From Basidiobolus meristosporus CBS 931.73 (lineage: Eukaryota; Basidiobolomycota; Basidiobolomycetes; Basidiobolales; Basidiobolaceae): a DNA stretch of 64,000 bases. The DNA is taken from assembly GCA_002104905.1 (NCBI GenBank), contig MCFE01000114.1, positions 1-64,000 on the forward strand, read 5' to 3'. The notes under the pieces were generated by a model, which saw only the letters and a list, made by a program, of their open reading frames with translations, made no database searches and was not told where the DNA came from. The position numbers and the translations under genes are program-made. Every line of letters begins with the position of its first letter. Position 1 is the stretch's first letter. This document shows, piece by piece, positions 55,300 to 64,000 of this stretch.

Positions 55300-58200
55300 T
55301 CCGGCGGAAATCCGGTCTTGGCAGACATCTGCGGGATGGATTATTTATTGGATACCCATCGTTACTAGGAGACTGTAAATATAAACCACACTCATTCACC
55401 GACGATGTTTCTCTCATACTCCCCCATGACCATGTATGTGTACATGTCTGTGACGACGAAATGTCTTCTCTTAATACACCCGTTTTTAATCCATACTCGA
55501 GATCGGCTTGCACCGAAGATGATTCATCAGCTAACTGTCATCATTACCAACGTACCAGCTACCGAGTCCGTCATACTTGCAGGTTGTACAATACATGTCA
55601 ACCTCCCCCGCCCTTTGGGTTCTTCCCTGCGTCGTGAGCCTTGGCACCATGTAGAGTGGCCACTAGGGGGTAGCCAATATTTCAACCCCTTCGTAGTTGA
55701 GGTGGCTTTTGGGTACTTCCTGAGGAAGGGCTTGGCCAGATTGACCAGGTGCTTCCTACTCGGGGAATAACATGCATCTAGCCTCTTTTGTCTTGACATT
55801 TGCACCATAAATGTGAATGATGTTGTGTGGATGGGTGGGCCTCCCCATCCCGGATATATATAGATGTGCAGGGTGATATGGGAGGGAGTGGTGGTGTACT
55901 ACTATGCAACTGTGGGCAAGACATTCTATTGAAATTGGCCAGCGACAATAGGCAGTCACTGTTATGGGCTTCCTTGAATTCCCAGAGAGTGGCCACGACC
56001 GGTTGGGCAGAAGTAGCTAGTGTAGAAAACCATCCGATGGGATCAATCCCCCCGATTGGTAGTGAGTCATAAGCGAACAGGTTTTGCCACTTGATAATCG
56101 CCTGTATTCATCTGGCGGTGAAGTGGGAACTTCCTGGTGTCAGCCGTCTGTTGGCAGACGGCGGTTTATCATGCAAGGGAAGAAACGGGAACGCGGCCGC
56201 CCTGTAGCTGAATCCAATATCAGAAGGGCTTCGTGGACCGATGCAGGTTTTCGTGAGGGGAATTTGGATATCTCTCCATCGCCACCAAGTGAACGTAACC
56301 TGAGTGTCACTGTTCATCACCGATATGGAATTCTCTCGAGAGTTCAGAAATTGGCCCGGAAATCGATCCACCGTTTGGTCGTGCCTTGATACGCTGTGCT
56401 GTTGGTGCAGATTGAGGTCGAAGCCAACCGAAGTCTACACCAAATATGCTTCCCTTGGTGGCACCTAGTAATGTATGACCATCCGCACATTTCGATGGGC
56501 AGGATCATTCGGCGGTGATGATGGCGCCACTAGAACCCTCGACGGCTATGGTCCGGCTCTTCTCGCAGTGGCCAGAAATGCTACCCCACCAATGCTCTCT
56601 CGGCGACGCGGTCCCGCTGAAACCCCTCCCGGATATGGACTCGAAGGGGTGGCTCGTGTGGTTCTAAAACAAACGGTTGGTAAATTTATTCCCCAATGGT
56701 CAAGAATGGTTGCCCAAGTATGCAGTGTTCTAGCGGCTTCTGACACCATGCAGAGGCGCACTGTCGTGTAGTCGACTCGCGAGATATGACTGTGGTGGGT
56801 GACCGGTTTCATGATGGTTCTACTTGGTGTCCAACCTAGCTTAACCATACCCAGCCCAGCCATCTGCTCACTGTCTTGTTTGGGATCCAGCCGGGATGTT
56901 TGACTTGGATTCAACGGATCCCACCGACGTGACCCTTTCTTCGCGAGATGAAATGTTCTCGATCACCCGTGTCATACGTGGATGTGGGATGCTTCTCCAT
57001 CGGTAAAGCTGCGGGCAACACCAGCCTTTATTGACTCACCATTCCTTCCGGGGTTCGGATTCTCTGGCCGGTGACAATTGAGTGATCCTAAGCCCAGCGG
57101 ACTGATACAACGGTTTCTCCGGGCGGAAAGGTGGGCTGCGAACAATGAGCCTCTTCGGTGGGACGAAATACATTCCGAAATCCCCCCCCACCCCGCCATA
57201 TCCCCGCCAATCTTATACGGTCCCAGGAACGAAATGAAATGTAATATCGCCAGAGGCTAATCTGGACCAGGAGCGGGATTGGGTCATTCGGAGATGAATT
57301 TGGGCGGGGGGGGGTAGAGCAGCTGCCGAAGTTAAGGACCCCGTTATCGTCGAAAAGCCCCTTCCAACTCTCCCAGTGGATCGGTTTCATCAAGCAGCGT
57401 GACAGGTATACACAGTTGGGCCCATAGGTTAACTACCAAATGCAAGGTCCATTCTGCCCATTTGGGAAACCTATCGGCTTCATATCCACCTCAACTTTTC
57501 CCTAAACCGTACATATCGGTTTCGGACCGAGTTATGAGCAATCAAGTTCGCCCATTTCCCAATCGGGCGCTCAATACTTCACCCATCGCAGTCCGGTTCC
57601 ATCCCTGAATGACTTGAATCACGGCCTCACCACAAGCGTCATCTGATGCCTTGGCCGTCAATACTCTTCATCGCTCCTCATCATCCGTTTACCTTCAATT
57701 CCTGGTCGCCATCGATTTGGAAATTCATTTCATGCTATGTCGTGATTATCGAAACCTGCGTGGATGTTGGTGAAGTGGATTGGTTGCAAGCTACACATAA
57801 CAAAGTCCGTAGGAACAGGGTGTGTATCCAGTAGCAGCTTCTCTGTGAACTCGTCTCCCATTGTCTTTGGATGCCCAACTTTGCGCGTGGCCTCACTTAA
57901 AAAATAACTGCAGATCAGGTTCAATACTCTTCTGTAGCATCAGTATATCCCCGTAACTGTGGTGATATAATCCATTGGGATTATGAATAAAGAAGATGTA
58001 TTAGTGTGGTGAAGCCTTCATATGGGACAGTGTGTACAATCCCCACATTACTTTGATATTTTGGTTGGGGCATATTGGTGAGTGTTTGTTTTCTTATCGC
58101 CACACTTGCCATACCTTATGGCTAGCCTGAACAGCCTGTTAGATGTGGTTTTTGGAAAGATCATATCCAAAGAAAATTGGAGATAGGTTTATTCCACCTG

Positions 58201-58468
58201 ATTGGATGTGGATGCTGATTGTGTCAAATACTTTGTCACTCAATATGAGGCAAAGAATGCACAAGTTGGGGCTGTTGGCTGCAGTAAACATAAAGCCCAA
58301 CAATGGAGATGGCCCCATGGATTGTACCACCTGGAATCCAAGGATCAAGTTGAGATGTTACACTGTTGTTAACATCCTGTTTACACCTAAACAATTCATT
58401 GAACATAAGAGTTTTTAAGCTTATTACCAAGTTATGAGTCATTTACTTAGGGAATAAGATGTACAATA
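55300..58468. other. GC-richer gene-poor region grading into element debris
   Basis: From 55300 to about 57900 the DNA is CpG-rich and has many overlapping short frames on both strands, none with a motif, signal peptide or convincing splice pattern. A G-run at about 57304-57313 and TATA-like TATATATAG near 55855 are the only notable sites. From about 58000 CpG drops and the sequence looks like retroelement debris (frames on both strands at 58139-58442, unidentified). Confidence 0.35.
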
Positions 58469-58799
58469 TGTTGTAAAAATTTGTAATTCCACCTAAATAT
58501 TCACCTAACTTAGTCACTTAGATCATTACCTTCAAATCCTAGGGAATACTGACCCAATTCCTTGTTGGGATTTACTTAGAATACTCTCATGTTCTGGGTA
58601 AATATTCTAAGTTGTCCAAACAGACCCAAATGTTTCACACATGCTCTTGGGACCTTCCTTGACCTATTCTACAAGTTTGTAATGCCAAGACCATGTAAAT
58701 GTATAATACTACTTTTACATTCAATAAATTATTAAGTGAAAACCACATAATCTACTTGTTCTCCCAATCACTTTCAATATCTCCAAGACTCTTACAACA
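58469..58799 (+). mobile_element. Solo LTR, copia family, inverted relative to the others
   Basis: 331 bp, begins TGTTGTAAAAATTTG and ends CTTACAACA. It is the reverse complement of the LTRs at 59314 and 60260. The flanks CAATA (58464-58468) and CACTA (58800-58804) match at four of five bases and may be an aged target-site duplication. Confidence 0.7.
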
Positions 58800-59313
58800 C
58801 ACTATTGGCTGATCCTTGAAATTAGTGAAGGCCTGGACATTGTTCACATTATCAAACTCTCCAAAATGCCCTCAAACTCCACCCAGCTTCCTGGAGCCTC
58901 TCTCACAGCTTTATACTCACTAACTCTACAAAGTTGCACCACAGGTATAGATGTCTCATTGAACTCAACAAAGCTACAAGTGAATATTATGCCAATCCCT
59001 AAGCAATGATGGCTAGTGTTTTCAAGTGCAGACATTAATATATGCTCTGTCATGCCAGCTATTTCCTGGTGTTGCAATAGGCAGCATGCCAGATCCATCC
59101 AGCAATCAGTGCAGATGGCTTTCCAGGTTGGACCACATTTTTGGCCTGAGCATTGTTGAGACTTCTATCAGATTTCTGCTTAGATACTACAAGATTGCTA
59201 GCAGAATCATGCTGATGAGAGTCAGTTGCCGGCAGGATTTTCTGGTGGGGCATTTATTCAATGAGAATGCATCTGGTACCAAAAAAAAGACTTGGTCACA
59301 TATTTCTTCAAGA
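58800..59313. mobile_element. Copia-element internal debris
   Basis: A plus-strand frame at 58865-59005 (MPSNSTQLPGASLTALYSL...) could be a gag start after the LTR at 58469, while minus-strand frames (59059-59253, 58844-59098) overlap it. About 70 bp (59240-59313) directly beside the LTR at 59314 recurs beside the LTR at 60260 (60188-60259). That marks it as the leader that follows the LTR in minus orientation. Contains TTGGTACCAGATGC (minus), a possible primer-binding-site relative. Assignment of the rest is uncertain. Confidence 0.5.
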
Positions 59314-59661
59314 TGTTGTAAGAGTCTTGGAGATATTGGAAGTGATTTGGAGAACAAGCAAATTATGCGGTTTTCACCTAATGATTTATTGGGTGTAAAG
59401 TAGTATTTATACTTTAGCATGGTTTTGTCATAACAAACATGTAGAATAGGTTTGGGCAGGTCCCAAGAGCATGTGTACAAAGCTTGGGGCTGTTTCAACA
59501 ACTTGTCTAATTTTCATGTTCTGGGTACCTGATATTTTGGCAAAAATATTCTAAGTAAATCCCCACAAGGAATTTGTTCAACATTCTCTAGGATTTGAAG
59601 GTAATGACCTAAGTGACTAAGTTTGATGAGTGTTTAGGCAAGATTACAAATTTTTACAACA
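59314..59661 (-). mobile_element. Copia LTR (3' LTR of the RNase H fragment)
   Basis: 348 bp, TGTTGTAA...TTACAACA ends. On the minus strand it directly follows a purine tract GAGTGGGAG and the copia RNase H end, so it is the 3' LTR of that fragment. Beyond it (59313 downward) a second copy of the leader starts, so it also served as a 5' LTR in a tandem arrangement. Confidence 0.8.
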
Positions 59662-60187
59662 CTCCCACTCAGCTAAATGCTCATACTGACTAGTCCTAAT
59701 TTTGACCTAAGATATTTAAACTTGTCTCTAATGTATGGTTTGGTAAATATGTCTGCAATTGTTTCATCTGTAGGACAGTAAGCTAAGTTAGCTAAGTTAT
59801 TTTCTATAGCTTCACATATGAAATGGTGACTAATATCTATGTGCTTAGTTCTAGCATGAAAAGTCGGATTTCTACCTAATTGTATACATCCTTGATTATC
59901 TTGAAATACAGTAATTGGCATTTTTTGACATAAGCCTAAATCTGTAAAAAGCTTCCTTAACCACATTGCTTCTTTTGTAGCTGCACAGGCTGCCATATAC
60001 TCTGCCTCTGTGGTAGAAAGTGCTAAGGTTGCTTGCTTTCTTGAGTTCCATGAAATTGCTCCTTTACAATAACAAAAGGTGTATCCTGTGGTGGATCTTC
60101 TATATTACAAATTTTGTCCCCAATCAGCATCAGAGTATCCCACAAGATCTTGATCTGAATCCTTATAGGTGTACCTTACACAGATAT
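59662..60187 (-). mobile_element. Ty1/copia RNase H fragment
   Basis: C-terminal piece of a copia polyprotein on the minus strand. From 60187 it reads VRYTYKDSDQDLVGYSDADWG, then one in-frame stop, RRSTTGYTFCYCKGAISWNS and KKQATLALSTTEAEYMA-type sequence (here RKQATLALSTTEAEYMAACA). It continues as IFHARTKHIDISHHF-type sequence (FHARTKHIDISHHFICEAIE) and ends ADIFTKPYIRDKFKYLRSKL, stop at 59673. These are the diagnostic copia RNase H blocks. Integrase and reverse transcriptase are missing: at 60187 it joins abruptly to LTR leader. Not autonomous. Confidence 0.9.
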
Positions 60188-60608
60188 CAGGTGAGACATT
60201 TATTCAATGAGCATGTATCAGGTACCAAGGAAGAAACTTGGTTGCACATACTTTCAAGAGGTTGTAAAAGTTTTGGAGATATTGGAAGTTACTGGGAGAA
60301 CAAGTGAGTCATGTGGTTTTCACTTAATGATTTATAGAGCATAAAAGTACCATTTATGCTTTTACATGGTCTTAGTATAACCAACATGTAGAATAGGCTA
60401 AGGAGGGTCCTAAGAACATGTGTGCAAAGTTTGGAGCTGTTTGGACAACATATCCAATTTTCATGTTCTAGGTACCTGAAATTTGGTGAAAAATATTCTA
60501 AGTAAGTCCCAACAAGAAATTTGGTCAGTATTCTCTAGGACTTGAAGGAAATGATCTAAGTGACTATGTTAGGTGAATATTCAGGTGGAATTACAAATTT
60601 TTACAACA
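60188..60608 (-). mobile_element. Copia LTR plus leader
   Basis: LTR 60260-60608 (349 bp; the inner end is GGTTGTAA instead of TGTTGTAA) followed, in minus orientation, by about 72 bp of leader (60188-60259) shared with 59240-59313. The leader joins directly to RNase H, so the whole internal region from primer-binding site to RNase H is deleted. Confidence 0.75.
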
Positions 60609-62277
60609 TTAATGTGATATACCTTTATTTGAGCAACCTAACCAGCCAGTACATGCAATTGCCTTATTTGGCAAGAAAGTGGATGGTGTTTGGATGGCCT
60701 TGATGAAGACCTCTGTTGGCATTACCATGGCAGTACAGTGGCCTAAAGCTGGTCATGTATAATGCTACCATACCACAATGGGTATTCCATATATTGTACA
60801 AATCAAACAAAAACTATGGCTTCCTTAGCTTCTTGATTGCAAAGGAATAGTTGTCTCTATGTGTACATCTATCCTCAATATTCTCCAACTTTTCCTGGCT
60901 GTCCCCCATATATCAACTCATTGCACCCACAATGAATTTGAAGGTAACATTCTCAATGAGATTGGTAAATGGAAGTACTTGCAACTTAATTTTTTTTCCC
61001 AACTCCCCATGCATCTGCTCTGTAGAGACTCTAATGGTGAAGCAAGGTCCAACATACTCTGCGCATCAAGTAAGATTGAGTAGAGAATGGATGCAGTAGT
61101 GGAAGATATCTATGCATTCAATCTTATACTTGTGGCATAGCTGCTCAAATTCTGTCACACACTCCATGCATAAAAGCTGTCAATGTGTTAACTTTGCATT
61201 AGTAATATGCTTCTGGACAAATACTTCTACAATGTCAACATTTAACTCCAAATGATTCTAATGTACTCAGGGTTGAAATTGCCTCAGAATGCCACTTAAA
61301 TAAATGCACATCCAGTTCATTCAGTCTTTGCATTTGTATGGTTGAATGTATGATATATTCTGTATGTTCTCACTGTGCAAAGATGATGTACTTAGTGTTT
61401 GCTTTGGGATAGCATACTAATAATGTGTGTGAGTTGAGGAGCAAATCCCCTGGATCTCATACATTCAATAGCAATACCAACCATTGTGCCCAGAAAAGCT
61501 GGCTATCTTGCTGATGGCAGGGGCATCTCCAATGCAGAAGATAATATGGGCATTGACATGATGTTGTGCATCAACAGTTAAAACTTGGCCAATTTCACTC
61601 CATTAGAAAATCTACCACCCTAACTGATTTTCCCTAACTCAAACATAACTGATCCCTGTTATGGTTTATTTTATCACTTCTCAGAATCTATTTCTAGCTG
61701 TCACACCTGATCAGTTTTCATGTGGTCATTACATCCTCAACTGATCTGCTAAGCCTTTCCCAGTGATTAGTCATCTGAGATTTATCCAACCACTGAGCAG
61801 TTGCAAGACATCAGCTGATTAATGATGCAATTTTTCATTGATTGTATGCACCTATCAGCACCCCAACAGATTTCAATTAGTCCAGTCTCTTGGCACTTAC
61901 TAATGCTACTCAATCAGAAAAGTATAAATAAAGTTTACTGAACCTTTTGGTTTAGTGTGTTTCTTAACAAAATTAAGAGTTCAACAAATCCATTCTAGTT
62001 TCTACCTAAGCTTAGCATATCTAGCACTCTCAAGAGCACCAAGCCTAGCCTGCATAGCAAACTTACTCTGCTGCCTTTATAGCCCAACTCAGCTATACAT
62101 AAGATCAATATTTGATCAGAACCAATCTGCTAATATTTCTGGCACTCTTGAAAATTCCAAGATTCTACACTTAGTTATCACTTAAGTTCAGTTAACTCAT
62201 TCAAGAGTTTTATTACACTTTTATCTTGGATACAACATTTTTTTGTTGAATTCCATTACATTCAACCATATTACAAT
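60609..62277. mobile_element. Unclassified element debris and gypsy 5' region
   Basis: CpG-poor DNA with long but stop-broken minus-strand frames (60620-61200, e.g. GELGKKIKLQVLPFTNLIEN) that I cannot assign. Towards the right, GTATAAATAAAG at 61922-61933 lies about 350 bp before the gypsy gag ATG and probably marks its promoter within a 5' LTR or leader. I could not fix the LTR ends. Confidence 0.4.
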
Positions 62278-63838
62278 ATGTCTTCAGCAGCAAGCAATCC
62301 AAATCTTTCCATGTTGGAAGAAGCCTGCAGAAATCACAAAGAACTAACTGAACAGCTTGAAAACATCATGCATGAAAGAAACACTTTGATGCTTGAGCAC
62401 TCAAAGCTTGCCAAGACAAGATCTGACAATCATTGTAGAGATGAACTTCTTGAAGTTATTTCTGGTTACCAAGATGAAATTGGAATTATTAAAGAAGCCC
62501 TGGAGAATGTTGCCATTGTAATTGACAGCATTGAAAATCCACCAAGCCTTGCTCAGCATCAGCCACCAAGAAGTCATGCCTTTGGATTCTCCAGATCTAC
62601 ATCTTGCTCCAGACCAACTGTGGTGGTTGTCCCAAGATCCTTGCCTCTTTATGCTGAAGGAGTCAATGCCAAAAAGAATCCTACTGAGTTACTTTACAAG
62701 TTTAGTCATGTCTTAGCCAAGCACCAGCTAGACCCTGACACTAATTGGGCTAGACTTCTGCCTCTCTGTCTCACAATGCAAGATGCTGACTGGGTTGAGG
62801 TGAACATTCCTTGCAATAGTGCATGGAAAGTTGCCCAGAACCTCTTTTGTGACCATTTTGAAGATCCCCTCAAGAAAGCTCATCCAAACTGCAACTTATG
62901 GAAAACTACAATGCAAAAAGGTGTATCTGTGCAACACTTCTGTGATAGATTCAAGAGACAAATGAGACTAGCTGGAGTTAGTGGTGACAATCCATTGCTT
63001 ACTTCTCATTTTCTTTCAAACTTTTCACACCAGCTACAGAGCAATATTGCTATTGTCAAAGCATGCAACACTGCATGTACCTATGACAAAATCTCAGAGA
63101 TATGTACACTTGCAATCACCATGACTGCAGCTGTTAGCCAGGCATCAGGCAACTCCATTCAAGATGCAGCAACAACCAGAAAAGAGCGCAGTCATATGAT
63201 TAAGAAGAAGTCAGCTGCTAGCAAGCATTGTGAGTGTCATGGAAGATGCTATCTTTCTACCAGTGAGTGCAAAGGCATCACCAAGCAGTCAAACAAGTCC
63301 AGAAACACATCAGAGAAGCAGCAAAACACCAAAACTGATCATCCATATGCTGATGACAAATGCTTAAATGTGGAAAGATGGGACATAGATCACCTGCCTG
63401 TCCTGAGAAGAACTCTACACCATTGGCAAAAATTACTCAGATTCTAGATGATCATTCAACCAATGATATGACAGGGTATGAGGAAGCATAGGAAGAACTT
63501 ACAGTTCAAGATTTTCACAACCTCTTTGAAATTCCGGCTAAAATGCAACTACCCAAGAAAAGAAGCAACCAATTGCGCAGCTAAAAGCTATAGAGGTGCC
63601 ACTCAAACTCAATGGCCAATCATATGTAGCACTACTGGATACTGGATCATCCAGCTCTATTGTATCATCTCATGTAGTCAAAGAACTCAATTTGGCAATA
63701 GAAAAGCAACCAGGAAAAATCATACCTGCAGCTAAGGACCTCTCAGCCCCAAGAATTGGTATCACCAACCCAATCAGCATACACTGCTATTCAATAACTA
63801 TAATCCATCAGAAGGAAGTTATTAACATTCCAGCATAG
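62278..63838 (+). mobile_element. Ty3/gypsy gag and protease (frameshifted)
   Basis: Gag frame 62278-63447: an N-terminal coiled coil (EEACRNHKELTEQLENIMHE and on), then the retrotransposon-gag domain (ARLLPLCLTMQDADWVE, WKTTMQKGVSVQHFCDRFKR). A zinc knuckle is broken by a one-base shift near 63361-63372: the first Cys lies in the gag frame and CGKMGHRSPAC in the next frame, 63371-63403. That frame has a stop and leads to the protease frame 63596-63838, with the retropepsin motif VALLDTGSSSSIVSS. No full CCHC or fused gag-pro remains, so the copy is defective. Confidence 0.88.
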
Positions 63839-64000
63839 TCTTTGCCTTGAAGAAGTTTCATCAGTACTTATGGGGTAACCCTTTTACCTTGTACACCAAC
63901 CACCAAGCCCTTGTCTATATCCACACTCAAAAGACTCTGACTCCAATGCTTACAAACTGGCTTAATACTCTACTTGATTAGGAATATTCAGTTATTCATT
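63839..64000 (+). mobile_element. Ty3/gypsy RNase H fragment joined to protease
   Basis: Directly after the protease the sequence reads FALKKFHQYLWGNPFTLYTN then HQALVYIHTQKTL, the core of the gypsy RNase H domain, followed by a stop (63979) and the window edge. The reverse transcriptase that should lie between is missing, so about 1 kb or more has been deleted. Confidence 0.8.

Noticed and set aside
61955-62185. Small plus-strand frame before gypsy gag
   Set aside because: Likely leader or LTR sequence of the element; no domain.
1-64000. CRISPR arrays, operons, ribosome binding sites, prokaryotic features
   Set aside because: Gene structure is eukaryotic; no direct-repeat/spacer array is visible. 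The regular repeats here are protease genes.

Overview
The window looks like nuclear DNA of an early-diverging (zygomycete-grade) filamentous fungus. The signs are short introns (55-83 bp) with GTAAGT-like donors, a fungal Ras with a CaaX tail, an intronless cytochrome c, chitin-active secreted enzymes (GH18 chitinase, GH46-type chitosanase, polysaccharide deacetylase), a very large proteinase-K-type subtilisin expansion and Ty1/copia and Ty3/gypsy remnants. An Entomophthoromycotina or Basidiobolus-like fungus is my best guess. This is inference from gene content; no ribosomal or marker gene settles it.

Layout. (1) 0-14.5 kb: a small cysteine-rich secreted protein whose start codon appears lost, a GH18 chitinase with a chitin-binding tail (minus), a decayed retroelement tract split by a solo LTR with a perfect 5-bp target duplication, a lipocalin, an FGE/sulfatase-modifying-factor-like secreted protein without the catalytic cysteines, and a small Kre9/GPI-type secreted protein. 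(2) 14.7-43.4 kb: a minus-strand tandem array of S8 subtilisins. Eleven copies are intact (two exons, 396 aa), one has two 1-nt insertions, one has lost most of its catalytic domain, and at least three are unreadable relics. Nine copies (C-I and L-M in the order S3, S4, S8-S14) encode the same mature enzyme although their introns and flanks differ, so homogenisation by gene conversion is likely. A 16-bp inverted-repeat element recurs about 335-410 bp upstream of many copies. (3) 44.5-54.5 kb: compact housekeeping and secreted genes: ATX1-type copper chaperone, MAPEG protein, GH46 chitosanase with a one-base frameshift, class-3 lipase, Ras, cytochrome c, chitin-deacetylase-like protein, and a dual-specificity phosphatase homologue that has lost its catalytic arginine. 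(4) 54.9-58 kb: a small CCHC zinc-knuckle gene, then GC-richer DNA with no gene I recognise. (5) 58-64 kb: CpG-poor retroelement debris with four LTRs of one copia family in the window as a whole, a copia RNase H end, and a gypsy element with gag, protease and RNase H but no reverse transcriptase.

Taken together, the secreted set (multiple subtilisins, chitinase, chitin deacetylase, chitosanase, lipase, lipocalin) would suit breakdown of arthropod cuticle or other protein- and chitin-rich matter. The shared role is inference; the genes are not a coordinated cluster beyond the subtilisin array.
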